The notes below the pieces were generated by a model. The model saw only the letters and a program-made list of their open reading frames with translations, was not told the DNA's origin and did not search any database. Below, in pieces: positions 55,419 to 64,000 of a DNA stretch of 64,000 bases (positions within the stretch are counted from its first letter, which is position 1; each line of letters begins with the position of its first letter). Where the stretch lies: positions 1-64,000 of the forward strand of contig JAIOQA010000154.1 of assembly GCA_021413675.1 (NCBI GenBank), given 5' to 3'. The translations under genes were made by a program, and so were the position numbers. This stretch comes from Deltaproteobacteria bacterium. Lineage in GTDB: Bacteria > Myxococcota_A > Polyangia > Haliangiales > Haliangiaceae.

Positions 55419-56324
55419 GTGACGATCGCGCGTCTCCTGATCCTGGCTCCGCTCCTCGCCTGCGGCCGCGGCGGCGGGTTCGATGCGGGCGAGGCCCGCC
55501 TGTCGACGCTCGACGCGCCGGCCCCGACCTGCGACGGCACCGCCACCGAGCTGGCGCCCGGGCTCACCGCCGAGCGCTGGTCGATGAGCGACGCGCCGGC
55601 GACGCCGATCGCCGATCGCTGCATCGACGTCGTGCGGATCGATCTGGCGCGCTACCAGGCGCGCCTCGGCTCGAGCGCGCGCGACGGCGCGAGCCGGCCG
55701 GCGACCGCGTGGGCCGAGGATCTCGGCGCCGCCGCGGTCATCAACCTCGGGATGTTCAAGGACGACGGCCTGCCGGTCGCGCTCGCCGTCGACGCGCGCG
55801 GCGCGATCAGCGGCAAGGACAACCCGAAGTTCGGCGGCTTCCTCGCGTTCGATCCGGTCGATCCCGCGGATCCGCCGGCGGTCGTCGCCGGGCGCACGTG
55901 CACCGGCTTCGATCTGCCGGCGCTGCGCCGCCGCTACCGCGCGGTCGTGCAGAGCTACCGGCTCCTCGAGTGCGACGGCCAGGCGATCGCGTGGAAGGAC
56001 GCGAAGTCGTACTCGGCGGCCGCGGTCGGCGTCGATCGCGCCGGGCGACTCGTGATGATCCATGTCCGGGCGCCGTACACGATGGGGGCGCTGTCGGCGG
56101 CGCTCGCGCAGCCCGCGCTCGGGTTGCGCGGCGCGATCTTCGTCGAGGGCGGGCCCGAGGCCTCGCTCGTGGTGCGCGGCCAGGTGCGCTCGATCGAGCG
56201 CGTGGGCAGCTTCGAGACCAGCTTCCTCGAGGCCGACTCCAACCATCGCTTCTGGGATCTCCCCAACGTGATCGTCGCGGTCGCCCGATCTCCGCTGCGA
56301 CCGACAACCTCGCCGAGTTTGTGA
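55419..56324 (+). CDS. Phosphodiester glycosidase (NAGPA-like) lipoprotein
   Basis: A 301-residue lipoprotein; GTG start, lipobox LAPLLAC at about residues 9-15. The domain matches the phosphodiester glycosidase family: AAAVINLGMFKDDGLPVALA, NPKFGGFLAFDP, AAAVGVDRAGRLVMIHV and GAIFVEGGPEASLVVRG near the end. Family enzymes uncover mannose 6-phosphate in animals, or act on bacterial cell-wall and exopolysaccharide linkages; the substrate is not known. Its stop codon lies inside a small inverted repeat (56317-56331). Confidence 0.82.
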   Translation: MTIARLLILAPLLACGRGGGFDAGEARLSTLDAPAPTCDGTATELAPGLTAERWSMSDAPATPIADRCIDVVRIDLARYQARLGSSARDGASRPATAWAEDLGAAAVINLGMFKDDGLPVALAVDARGAISGKDNPKFGGFLAFDPVDPADPPAVVAGRTCTGFDLPALRRRYRAVVQSYRLLECDGQAIAWKDAKSYSAAAVGVDRAGRLVMIHVRAPYTMGALSAALAQPALGLRGAIFVEGGPEASLVVRGQVRSIERVGSFETSFLEADSNHRFWDLPNVIVAVARSPLRPTTSPSL

Positions 56325-56331
56325 AACAAAC
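56317..56331. repeat. Inverted repeat over stop codon
   Basis: GTTTG-N5-CAAAC, centred on the TGA stop of the phosphodiester glycosidase gene. A second hairpin, GGCAG-N7-CTGCC, follows at 56337-56353. Together they could terminate this gene or act in the leader of the PhoH-like gene that begins 26 bases later. Confidence 0.45.
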
Positions 56332-56336
56332 GGCAC

Positions 56337-56353
56337 GGCAGTTTGACACTGCC
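56337..56353. terminator. Possible hairpin terminator or leader structure
   Basis: GGCAG (56337-56341) and CTGCC (56349-56353) pair around TTTGACA. No T run follows, so it is not a textbook intrinsic terminator. TTTGACA may instead serve as a -35-like element of the PhoH-like gene. Confidence 0.35.
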
Positions 56354-56379
56354 ACGCACCCCTGGGGGATGATGGGAGC

Positions 56380-57690
56380 GTGGCGGTCAAGAACTACGTG
56401 CTCGACACCAATGTCCTGCTCCACGATCCGCGCGCTGTCTATGCGTTCGCGGACAACCACGTGGTCATCCCGATCTACGTCATCGAGGAGATCGATACCT
56501 TCAAGAAGGATCTGTCGGAGCTCGGGCGCAACGCCCGCATGATCGCGCGGCTGCTCGACGAGTCGCGCAAGGACGGCGGCCTGTCCAAGCCGCAGCCGCT
56601 CGAGAACGGCGGCACCGTCCAGGTGGTGCTCTCGAAGAACCCGCCCAAGAACCCGAGCTACGACTCGCGGTCGATGGATCAGCGGATCCTCGAGGTCGCG
56701 CTCGAGGTCCGCGACGCCCACCCGGAGACGCCGACGATCCTGGTCACCAAGGACGTCAACATGCGCATCCGCGGCGATGCGCTCGGCCTGGTCGCGGTCG
56801 ACTACGACTCCGAGAGCATCTCGATCGACGAGCTGTACCCGGGCCACCGCGAGCTGTCGGTCGACGCCGGCACGATCGACGCGCTCTACGCCGAGGGCGG
56901 CGTCAAGGTCGAGTCGGAGGCGATGTACCCGAACGAGTATCTGCTGCTCAAGGACGAGACCTCGGGCAAGAGCGCGCTCGCCCGGTGGAACAAGGAGACC
57001 GGCAAGGTCGCGCCGATCAAGAAGCTGCGCGAGGGCGTCTGGGGCATCCGGCCGCGCAACAAGGAGCAGAACTACGCGCTCGACCTCTTGCTCGACGACT
57101 CGGTCAAGCTGGTCACGCTCGTCGGCAAGGCCGGCACCGGCAAGACCCTGCTCGCGCTCGCCGCGGGCCTGCAGAAGGTCACCGAGGAGCAGACCTATCA
57201 CAAGCTGCTCGTGTCGCGACCGATCTTCCCGCTCGGCCGCGACATCGGCTACCTCCCCGGCGACATCGAGGAGAAGCTCAACCCGTGGATGCAGCCGATC
57301 TACGACAACCTCGAGCTGCTCCTCGGCCTCAACAAGACCGACAAGAAGGACGGCCGCAGCTCGGCGGAGCTGATGGAGCTCGGGTTCGTCGAGGTCGAGC
57401 CGCTCACGTACATCCGCGGTCGCTCGCTGCCCAACGTCTTCATGATCGTCGACGAGGCCCAGAACCTGACGCCGCACGAGGTCAAGACGATCATCACGCG
57501 CGCCGGCGAGGGCACGAAGATCATCCTCACCGGTGACCCGTACCAGATCGATCACCCGTACCTCGACTCGTCGAACAACGGCCTGACCACGGTCGCGGAG
57601 CGGTTCAAGCCCCAGGCGATCGCCGGCCACGTCACGCTGGCCAAGGGCGAGCGGTCGCAGCTCGCGGAGCTCGCGACCCAGATCTTGTGA
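56380..57690 (+). CDS. PIN-PhoH (PhoH2-type) RNA helicase/nuclease
   Basis: A 436-residue fusion. The N-terminal PIN nuclease domain (residues 1-135) has NYVLDTNVLLHDPRAVYAF with the first acidic residue and VTKDVNMRIRGDAL with later acids. The C-terminal PhoH ATPase has VTLVGKAGTGKTLLALAAG (Walker A), VSRPIFPLGRDIGYLPGDIE and MIVDEAQNLTPHEV (Walker B). PhoH2 proteins unwind and cut RNA. GTG 56380 (MAVKNYVLD) is the start. The TGATG junction links it to the next gene. Confidence 0.93.
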   Translation: MAVKNYVLDTNVLLHDPRAVYAFADNHVVIPIYVIEEIDTFKKDLSELGRNARMIARLLDESRKDGGLSKPQPLENGGTVQVVLSKNPPKNPSYDSRSMDQRILEVALEVRDAHPETPTILVTKDVNMRIRGDALGLVAVDYDSESISIDELYPGHRELSVDAGTIDALYAEGGVKVESEAMYPNEYLLLKDETSGKSALARWNKETGKVAPIKKLREGVWGIRPRNKEQNYALDLLLDDSVKLVTLVGKAGTGKTLLALAAGLQKVTEEQTYHKLLVSRPIFPLGRDIGYLPGDIEEKLNPWMQPIYDNLELLLGLNKTDKKDGRSSAELMELGFVEVEPLTYIRGRSLPNVFMIVDEAQNLTPHEVKTIITRAGEGTKIILTGDPYQIDHPYLDSSNNGLTTVAERFKPQAIAGHVTLAKGERSQLAELATQIL

Positions 57691-58190
57691 TGCGGGTCGC
57701 CGGTCGTGCCGCGGCCGCGACGGGCGTGCTCGCGCTCGGCGCGGCGCTCCTGATCGGTCGCGCCGGCGCTGACGATCCGGGCTGGGAGCTGCGCGCGGGC
57801 GACCTCGCGCTGGCCAGCGGCGCCAGCGGCGCGGTGTCGCTGACCATCGCGCCGGCGGCGGGCAAGACGGTCTCGGCCGACGGGCCGGTGCGCGTCGACG
57901 TGGTCGCGGTCGACGGCGGCGTGGGCGTGCCGCGGCGGCGCTACACCCGCAAGGACGCCGCCGATCCCGCGGCCGACGCGCCGCGCTTCGATCTCAAGGT
58001 CCGCGCGCTCACCGCCGGCGATCACGATCTCGCGATCGACGTGCGGTTCTGGCTGTGCGGCGCGCGGATCTGCGCGCCGGTGCGCGCGCACCGCACGGTG
58101 ACGATCCACGTCGCCGCGCCGCCGGACGCGATGCCGCCCGATGCCAGGCCGCCGCCGGATGCGCCGCCGCCCGACGGTCGCCGGCGCTGA
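57690..58190 (+). CDS. Exported protein with Pro/Asp-rich tail
   Basis: A 166-residue protein. After a signal (MRVAGRAAAATGVLALGAAL) comes a beta-sandwich-like part (LRAGDLALASGASGAVSLTI ... GDHDLAIDVRFWLCGARICA) whose paired Cys (CGARIC) probably form a disulfide, as in DsbD-alpha-like or thiol-associated domains. The tail is PPDAMPPDARPPPDAPPPDG. Function unknown. Its ATG overlaps the PhoH stop by one base, so it is translationally coupled to it. Confidence 0.65.
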   Translation: MRVAGRAAAATGVLALGAALLIGRAGADDPGWELRAGDLALASGASGAVSLTIAPAAGKTVSADGPVRVDVVAVDGGVGVPRRRYTRKDAADPAADAPRFDLKVRALTAGDHDLAIDVRFWLCGARICAPVRAHRTVTIHVAAPPDAMPPDARPPPDAPPPDGRRR

Positions 58191-58294
58191 GGCGCGGCGC
58201 GCGGCGCACGATCCGCGAGCCAAGGTTCGCGCCCCCGCTTCGCGCGTGCGTGAGATCGCATCGCCGGCACCGCGCGGCGGTATGCTCCAGGTCC

Positions 58295-59083
58295 ATGACA
58301 CGCGCCCCGCTCGTCCTCGCCGCGCTGGTCCCGCTCGCGTTCGCCGCGCCAGCGTTCGCCGATCCCACGGTCGGCGCTCACGTCGAGTGCTTCCACGGCA
58401 CCGAGCGCGTGCCGATCCAGAAGCGCCGCGCGCTGTCGAAGCCGATCGTCTGCGCGATCAAGATCGATCAGGGCGAGCCGGCGCCGTCGGCGAAGGCGCA
58501 GCTCGTGATCGTGCAGGACGGCTCGCCGCACAAGAGCACGGTCACCAACAGCGATCAGTTCGTGCCCGAGGACGTCGGCGACGGCATCTACTACCCGTTC
58601 CCGACCCTGCTGCGCGCCGGCGTCGACTACCGCGCGTGCAAGGACTTCACCGTGCTCGGTCGGATCCTCGACGGCACCGCCGAGGTCTGGCGCGGCGGCG
58701 CGACGATCCAGCCGAAGTGCCGCGCGGCCCGCAAGCTGCCCCTGGTCGGCAGCTGCCACTGGGACACCCCGACGACCGGGACCGGCGCGGCGCCCGAGCT
58801 GGTGTGCGTGGTGCAGACCAAGAACCTCAAGACCAAGGTGCCGGCGTACACGGCGTGGCTGAAGGTGCACGGCACCGATCATCAGAAGGTCGACACCTTC
58901 GGCGACTACCCCGACGACACGTTCGCGGTCGAGGCGCGGTTCGCCGCGAGCGACGCCTCGTGCGGCGGGACGATCGACGCGGTCGCCGAGAATCCGCTGG
59001 GCCAGGCGGTCTGGTCGGCGTCGATCGCGGTGCCGTGCCCGGCCGGCGCGACGTCGGACATGGCGCCCAAGGCGACGCCGTAG
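58295..59083 (+). CDS. Secreted cysteine-containing protein, unknown
   Basis: A 262-residue exported protein; signal MTRAPLVLAALVPLAFAAPA then FA. Six cysteines are spread evenly (HVECFHG, IVCAIK, YRACKD, PKCRAA, SCHWDT, DASCGG), suggesting several disulfides in an exported, possibly two-domain protein. No family recognised. The 104-base gap before it is likely its promoter. It is convergent with the M16 peptidase gene. Confidence 0.65.
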   Translation: MTRAPLVLAALVPLAFAAPAFADPTVGAHVECFHGTERVPIQKRRALSKPIVCAIKIDQGEPAPSAKAQLVIVQDGSPHKSTVTNSDQFVPEDVGDGIYYPFPTLLRAGVDYRACKDFTVLGRILDGTAEVWRGGATIQPKCRAARKLPLVGSCHWDTPTTGTGAAPELVCVVQTKNLKTKVPAYTAWLKVHGTDHQKVDTFGDYPDDTFAVEARFAASDASCGGTIDAVAENPLGQAVWSASIAVPCPAGATSDMAPKATP

Positions 59084-59096
59084 CGCCGCAGGCCGC

Positions 59097-60386
59097 TCAG
59101 GCCCAGTCGCGGATGACCTGGCGCAGCTCGCCCTGACGGGCGCGGCTGAGCGCGCCGACGACGGCGACGACCAGGTTGTCGCGGTGGATCACGCGGCGCG
59201 CGACCTCGGTGACGTCGGCGACCGTGACCGCGTCGATCTGCGCGAGGCGCTGCGCGAGCGACGGCGGCGTGTAGTACAGCGCCACGCCGCCGAACCAGCC
59301 GGCCATCGCGCTGGCGTCGTCGAGCGAGGCCAGGAGCTCGTAGCGGTAGCGGGTTCGGGCCTTGGCCAGATCGGCCTCGGTGACGCCGCCCTCGCGCAGG
59401 CCGCCGAGCAGCGCGAGCAGCTCGCCGACCAGGGTCGGGACCTTGGCGTTCGCGGTCGCGCCGGTGACCTCGAGCAGCGCCGCATCGGCGAGCGGCTCGA
59501 TGCCCGCGTTGATCGAGTACGCGAGGCCCTTCTGATCGCAGAGCTGGTAGTGCAGCCGGGTCGACATGCCGTCGTCGAGGCAGCGCAGGAGCGCCACGAA
59601 CGGCATGTACATCGGGTCGAGCTCGGGGATGCCGCGCAGGAGCAGCGAGATGCTGGTCTGCGCGCCCGAGTCCGTGACGTGCTTCCAGCGCGGGCCGCCC
59701 TCGAGCAGCCGCGCGGGCTCGGCGGTCGCGGCCTGGCCGCGCGGCCACGCCGTGAGGTGGCGCTCGGCGGACGCGACGATCTCGGCGTGCTTCACCGGAC
59801 CCGCGACGCAGAGGATCGCGTTCTCGGTGCCGTAGAAGCGCGCGAAGTGGCGGCGGACATCCGCGTCGGTGAACCGCTCGACGTTGCCGCGCGGCCCGAT
59901 GATGCGCTGGCCGAGCGGGTGATCATCGAACATCAGGCCGCGAGCGATGTCGTCGGCGTTGATCTCGACGTCGCTCTCGTCATAGTCCTCGTTGATCTCC
60001 TCGAGGATCAGCGCGCGTTCGAGCTCGATGTCGCCGAACTTCGGCCGGCCGAGCAGCTCGCCGTAGAGCGCGAGCCCCTGATCGACCAGGGCCGGCTCGA
60101 ACGAGGTCTGGAACAGCGTGTAGTCGCGACCGGTCTCGGCGTGGAGCGTGCCGCCGAGCCGCTCGATCGCGGTGTTGAGCGCGAGCGAGGTCGGGTAGGC
60201 ATCCGTGCCGCGGAACAGCATGTGCTCCGTGAAGTGCGACAGCCCGTTGTCCTCCGGCGACTCGAAGCGCGAGCCGACCTTGAGGAAGGCTGCGACGGTG
60301 GTGGTGTGCAGGTGAGGCAACGCGACCGTCGTGACCCGGAGGCCACTCGGCAACACGGTCGTCGCTACGTCAGGATCGATCGCCAC
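59097..60386 (-). CDS. M16 family zinc metallopeptidase
   Basis: A 429-residue protease. The inverted zinc site HFTEH lies at about residue 60 (DNGLSHFTEHMLFRGTDAYP), with the downstream acidic pair in the ILEEINEDYDESD segment; TVLPSGLRVTTVALPHLHTT opens the domain. The second M16 domain (from about 220) has GLAYSINAGIEP. Homologues process mitochondrial-type presequences or signal peptides. The GTG at 60386 gives the usual N-terminus; ATG 60422 is an alternative. No signal peptide is seen. Confidence 0.9.
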   Translation of the reverse strand: MAIDPDVATTVLPSGLRVTTVALPHLHTTTVAAFLKVGSRFESPEDNGLSHFTEHMLFRGTDAYPTSLALNTAIERLGGTLHAETGRDYTLFQTSFEPALVDQGLALYGELLGRPKFGDIELERALILEEINEDYDESDVEINADDIARGLMFDDHPLGQRIIGPRGNVERFTDADVRRHFARFYGTENAILCVAGPVKHAEIVASAERHLTAWPRGQAATAEPARLLEGGPRWKHVTDSGAQTSISLLLRGIPELDPMYMPFVALLRCLDDGMSTRLHYQLCDQKGLAYSINAGIEPLADAALLEVTGATANAKVPTLVGELLALLGGLREGGVTEADLAKARTRYRYELLASLDDASAMAGWFGGVALYYTPPSLAQRLAQIDAVTVADVTEVARRVIHRDNLVVAVVGALSRARQGELRQVIRDWA

Positions 60387-60639
60387 GGTCGGGCACCCTA
60401 GCAGGATGTGGCCCAAGTACATCGCCGGCCTGCGCACATCGCCATCCGCGGCGTTCGAGGCGGCCAACCGCGCGAGATCGCCCGGACCCGACAGCCAAGG
60501 GCGAACACGGGCCGACGCGACGCATGAACTGCGTCGTCGTAGATGTTAGTGAAGCCAGTGATAACGAACACTTCGCCTGGCCGCGGCGGTTGACGTGGCG
60601 TCCATCCACGCGCTATCACCAAGGTCGATCGGGGATCGG

Positions 60640-61527
60640 ATGCTGCTCAAAAAGATCGTGGTCGCCGAGGACGACGATGCCATCGCGCACATGGTGAACA
60701 TGGCGCTCGGCGACGCAGGGTTCCTGTGCCTGCGCGCGCGCGACGGCGAGGAGGCGCTGCGGCTGGTCCGCGCGCACGATCCCGACCTGCTCGTGCTCGA
60801 CGTGATGATGCCGCGGCTCGACGGGTTCGAGGTCGCGCGCCGCCTCAAGAGCGACGTCATGTGGTCGCGCACGCCGATCCTCATGCTGACCGCGCTCGCC
60901 GGCACCGATCATCAGATCGAGGGGCTCGAGGCCGGCGCCGACAGCTACATGGCCAAGCCGTTCGATCTGCGCGAGTTCAACGCGCGGGTGAAGGCGCTGG
61001 TCCGCGCGGCGCGCCGCGAGCGCGATCGCAACCCGACCACGGATCTGCCCGGGTCGCGCGCGATCGACAGCCACCTCGAGGAGGTCCTCAAGGGTGGGCC
61101 GGCCGCGGTGGTCCACATCGATCTGTTCGCGTTCGACGCCTACGCCGACACCGTCGGCTTCGGAGTCGCCGAGGACACCGTCCGCGCGCTCGCCAAGCTG
61201 ATCCTCGACGAGGCGCGCACCCAGTCGGGCGGCGGCGCGTTCGTCGGGCACATCGGCGGCTCGGACTTCCTCGTCGTCGCCGCGCCGGCGCAGGCCGAGG
61301 CGATCGCGCGCAGCGTGGTCGAGGCCTTCGACGCGCGCCGCGCCGAGATCGTTCCCGGTGACGAGGGCAAGCCGCTGGCGCTGGTCGCCGCGGTCGCGCC
61401 GACCGAGGGGCTGTCCGCGGCGCACGGCATCGACGACCTGGGCCGACGCCTGGGCAAGGCGATGAAGGCGGCGAAGGCGGCGGGCCGGTCGGGCATCGTG
61501 ATCTGGACGCCGCCGCCAGGAGTCTGA
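60640..61527 (+). CDS. Response regulator with degenerate GGDEF domain
   Basis: A 295-residue protein. Residues 1-125 are a receiver domain: EDDDAI acidic pocket, DLLVLDVMMPRLDGFEVAR with the phospho-acceptor Asp, MLTALAG Thr and MAKPFDLREF Lys. Residues 140-290 resemble a GGDEF domain, but the active-site loop reads HIGGSDFLVVA in place of GG(D/E)EF and the inhibitory RxxD site is absent, so it probably does not make c-di-GMP. It may bind GTP or act as a signalling scaffold. The kinase gene follows after one base. Confidence 0.85.
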   Translation: MLLKKIVVAEDDDAIAHMVNMALGDAGFLCLRARDGEEALRLVRAHDPDLLVLDVMMPRLDGFEVARRLKSDVMWSRTPILMLTALAGTDHQIEGLEAGADSYMAKPFDLREFNARVKALVRAARRERDRNPTTDLPGSRAIDSHLEEVLKGGPAAVVHIDLFAFDAYADTVGFGVAEDTVRALAKLILDEARTQSGGGAFVGHIGGSDFLVVAAPAQAEAIARSVVEAFDARRAEIVPGDEGKPLALVAAVAPTEGLSAAHGIDDLGRRLGKAMKAAKAAGRSGIVIWTPPPGV

Positions 61528-61528
61528 C

Positions 61529-63496
61529 GTGGCCGCCGGCGACGGTGGCCGCGACGAGATCGGCAGCGCCGACACCGTCGCGGAGACGCCGGAGTCCGGC
61601 GCCTCGGGTGGCGGGGTCTCGGCCGACTTCTCGACGCCGAGTCCGCCGCGCGGGTTCCGCGCCGTCGAGCCGGGCGCCGCGCTCGGGCGCTACACGCTCG
61701 AGGCCGAGCTGGGCGCGGGCGGCATGGCCACGGTCTATCGCGCGCGCGATCGCGAGCTGCGCCGCGACGTCGCGCTGAAGATCCTGTTCCCGCACCTCAC
61801 CAAGAAGGACGAGGTCGTGCGCCGGTTCGCGCGCGAGGCGCGGGCCGCGGCCGGGCTCGCGCACGATCACATCCTGCGGGTCTACGACGTCGGCGGCGGC
61901 GAGATCGCGGGCGGCGATCCGCCGTACATCGTGATGGAGCTGGTGCGCGGCGAGAGCCTGCGCGAGCTCGCGGAGCGCGCGGCGCCGCTGGTGGCCGAGC
62001 TGGTCGCCTGCATCGGCGCGGTGCTGTGCGACGCGCTCGCGGTCGCGCACGCCGCGGGCGTGATCCACCGCGACGTGAAGCCGGCCAACGTGCTGATCGG
62101 CCCCGGTGGGCGGCTCCTGCTCGCCGACTTCGGCGTCGCGCGCATCGAAGACGACGACTCGCTGGTCACGCGCACCGGCGCGCTGCTCGGCACGCCGTCG
62201 TTCATGTCGCCCGAGCAGGCGCAGGGCGAGCCGGTCGACGCGCGCAGCGATCTGTACGCGGTCGGCGCGACGCTCTACCAGCTCGCGACCGGCAGCCTGC
62301 CGTACAGCGGCCCGACGGCGCGCGTGGTCGCGGCGCTCGCGGTCGGGCAGCTGGTGCCGCCGCTGCGGCGCGCGCCGGCGATGGGCCCGGATCTGGCGCG
62401 GGCGATCGAGGCGCTGATGGCGACCGATGCCGAGCGCCGGCCGGCGAGCGCGCGCGAGGCGGCGAAGCTGCTGCGCGCCGCGGCCCACGCCGGTGGCGTC
62501 GATGATGTCGACGCCGAGCTCGCGCGGTTCTTCGCCGATCCGGCGGCGTATCGCGCGGCGCGCACGCCGGCGATCGTGGACCATGTCGTTCGCGAGGCGC
62601 GGTCCGCGCTGGCGCGGCGCGAGCTGCCGCGGGCGATCGCGCTCGCGGATCGCGCGGCGGCGCTGGCTCCGGCGGATCCCGCGGTCGCGGCGCTGGGCGA
62701 CGAGGTCGCCGCCGGCGGGCGGCGCGGGCGGCGCGCCGGCGTGATCGCCGGCGTCGCGCTGGTCGGGGCCGGCGCGCTGGCCTTCGCGCTGTGGCCGGCG
62801 GGTGTCCGGACCGCGGACATCGATGCCGCGCCGATCGCGATGGTCAGCGACGCGCCGCAGGTCGCGGTCGAGGTGGTCGTCGATGCAGCGCCGGTCGCGC
62901 CGATCGTGAGCGACGCCCCCGCCGAGGTCGCGCTCGCGGCTCCCGATGCGCACCTCGCGCGCAAGGACGCCGGGCCGCGCGAGGTCCGCGACGCCGCGCT
63001 CGCGCTGGTCTCCGCCGATGCGCCATCGCCCGACGCTGCGCTCGCCGTGATCACGGTGCCCGACGCCGCGCCGGCGCCTGCCCACGTGCGGGTCGCGATG
63101 GACGCGTGGTGCGAGCTGACGATCGACGGCGTCGCGCACGGCCGCGCCGATCGGTCGCGCGCGATCGAGCTCGCCGCCGGCCACCACGAGCTGGTGTGCG
63201 GGCAGGGCGCCGGTCGCCCGAGCTGGCGCGGTGCGATCGATCTCGCGCCGGGCCAGGACCGCGAGGTCTCCGGCTCGCTGCTCGCGCCGGTCGACGTCAC
63301 GATCGACGTGCGCGGCGGCGATCGCGCGATCGTCGACGGCACCGCGCACGCGCGCCAGGCGGTGGTCCGCCTCGCGCCCGGCCGGCACAAGGTCGAGGTC
63401 AAGTCCGGCGATCGCGTGATCGCCAGCGGCTGGGTGTCGGTGCCGCGGGTCGCGGCCTGCGCGTTGCGCGAGACGCCCGAGCTCGACTGCTACTGA
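61529..63496 (+). CDS. PknB-type Ser/Thr kinase with PEGA-like extracytoplasmic tail
   Basis: A 655-residue membrane kinase. The catalytic domain (about 50-320) has ELGAGGMATVYRARDREL, the Lys of VALKILF, VIHRDVKPANVLIG and LLADFGVARI, then GTPSFMSPEQAQG: all key residues intact. A membrane helix lies near 405-425 (GVIAGVALVGAGALAFALWP). The outer part has an Ala/Asp/Pro-rich stalk and PEGA-like repeats (LTIDGVAHGRADRSRAIELA; VTIDVRGGDRAIVDGTAHAR). GTG start, one base after the response regulator stop, so both belong to one operon. Confidence 0.92.
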   Translation: MAAGDGGRDEIGSADTVAETPESGASGGGVSADFSTPSPPRGFRAVEPGAALGRYTLEAELGAGGMATVYRARDRELRRDVALKILFPHLTKKDEVVRRFAREARAAAGLAHDHILRVYDVGGGEIAGGDPPYIVMELVRGESLRELAERAAPLVAELVACIGAVLCDALAVAHAAGVIHRDVKPANVLIGPGGRLLLADFGVARIEDDDSLVTRTGALLGTPSFMSPEQAQGEPVDARSDLYAVGATLYQLATGSLPYSGPTARVVAALAVGQLVPPLRRAPAMGPDLARAIEALMATDAERRPASAREAAKLLRAAAHAGGVDDVDAELARFFADPAAYRAARTPAIVDHVVREARSALARRELPRAIALADRAAALAPADPAVAALGDEVAAGGRRGRRAGVIAGVALVGAGALAFALWPAGVRTADIDAAPIAMVSDAPQVAVEVVVDAAPVAPIVSDAPAEVALAAPDAHLARKDAGPREVRDAALALVSADAPSPDAALAVITVPDAAPAPAHVRVAMDAWCELTIDGVAHGRADRSRAIELAAGHHELVCGQGAGRPSWRGAIDLAPGQDREVSGSLLAPVDVTIDVRGGDRAIVDGTAHARQAVVRLAPGRHKVEVKSGDRVIASGWVSVPRVAACALRETPELDCY

Positions 63497-63508
63497 CTGA
63501 TCACCACG

Positions 63509-64000
63509 TCACAGCTGCTGCGTGTACTTCACCGTGCCGCTGACGCACACCGAGACGTCCATCGTCCACGGCGTCGTCGGCAGCGTGCCCTGGACGTCGA
63601 GCGTGATCGCGATCGAGTTGCTGCGCAGGTACGCGAGCGCATCGACGTCGGCCACCGCATCGACCGACAGCGTCGCGCCGTCGCGCACGCAGCCCTCGCC
63701 CGAACAATCCACCACCGTCTGCGTCGGCAGCCCCGCAGCAGGATCGTCGCTGCCGACCGTGCCGCGCGCCGACGTCAGGAACCCGAAGTCGGTGACGCCG
63801 CTGGTGGCGTGGAGATCGGCGCGCACGAACTTCACGTCGCCGTCGAGCTGCGCCAGCCCCTGCAGCGAGGCGAAGTCCTCGAACACGAACTCGACGTGCG
63901 CGCCGCCGCTGCCATCGGAGGCAGGGACCTCGACGCCTTGATACTGGAGACAGACCTCCTTGGTCTCGACCTGCACCTCGAGCAACGGACAACCGCCGCT
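63509..64000 (-). CDS. Putative lipoprotein, 3' part only
   Basis: The C-terminal 163 residues of a protein whose 5' end is beyond the right edge. The first visible residues SGGCPLLEVQVETKE suggest a lipidation Cys close to the start, so only the signal peptide may be missing. The body is beta-rich, with a disulfide-like CSGEGC (about 105-110), and ends VSVCVSGTVKYTQQL. No family is recognised. Convergent with the kinase gene, 12 bases apart. Confidence 0.65.
   Translation of the reverse strand, partial: SGGCPLLEVQVETKEVCLQYQGVEVPASDGSGGAHVEFVFEDFASLQGLAQLDGDVKFVRADLHATSGVTDFGFLTSARGTVGSDDPAAGLPTQTVVDCSGEGCVRDGATLSVDAVADVDALAYLRSNSIAITLDVQGTLPTTPWTMDVSVCVSGTVKYTQQL

Noticed and set aside
60387-60639. 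Small minus- and plus-strand frames between the M16 peptidase and response regulator genes
   Set aside because: They have no protein-like character; the region is better explained as divergent promoters.

Overview
The window is very GC-rich, almost fully coding DNA read on both strands. It carries many short secreted lipoproteins, a PknB-type Ser/Thr kinase with a PEGA-like tail, a PIN-PhoH protein, and a response regulator with a decayed GGDEF domain. This mix fits a myxobacterium (Myxococcota, perhaps the Haliangium/Kofleria branch). That placement is inferred from gene content and composition. No rRNA, tRNA, CRISPR array, prophage or complete insertion sequence was seen. Both ends cut through genes.

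Layout. (1) 1-2892: dabA (5' part) and dabB, an inorganic-carbon/proton transport pair, divergent from a NhaR-like LysR gene. (2) 2876-12103: mostly minus-strand, tightly packed genes: lipoprotein, TfoX-N protein, PRPP synthetase, DUF1990, secreted alpha/beta hydrolase, FAD-linked oxidase, methyltransferase and unknowns, several joined by 4-base ATGA overlaps. (3) 12135-23389: the most unusual region. It holds a divergent TfuA/YcaO pair, three different Fe(II)/2-oxoglutarate oxygenase types (PKHD, PhyH, DUF6445-like), a zinc-ribbon N2227-like methyltransferase, a methyltransferase-like protein with a damaged SAM loop, a B12-binding radical SAM enzyme, a GT-B-like protein, a cysteine-rich protein and a 163-residue Gly/Ala-rich protein. 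I read it as a candidate ribosomal peptide (thioamide or azole) pathway with no recognisable classical precursor. (4) 23467-28542: hotdog proteins, lipoproteins and a CLC chloride transporter. (5) 28580-33252: a urease operon ureD-ureAB-ureC-ureF-ureG without ureE, with a His-rich UreG. (6) 33263-41366: L,D-transpeptidase, cysK, DDAH-like hydrolase, DUF1993, sirtuin, a GlpT-type transporter, a lipoprotein and a RAYT-type HUH transposase. (7) 41505-48894: lipoproteins, an Old Yellow Enzyme, a VIT/P-domain/vWA protein and an unknown protein. (8) 48881-52070: an ABC exporter of the MacAB/DevBCA type. (9) 52164-64000: YebC, an XRE-cupin regulator, DUF2809, a phosphodiester glycosidase, PIN-PhoH, an M16 peptidase, and a response regulator followed immediately by the kinase.

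Three copies of a structured element of about 110 bp (14883-14994, 42470-42580, 43580-43693) each end exactly on the stop codon of the neighbouring minus-strand gene. A RAYT transposase, the enzyme class known to mobilise such palindromic repeats, lies in the same window. All start choices and family names come from reading the sequence by eye; no database search was run.
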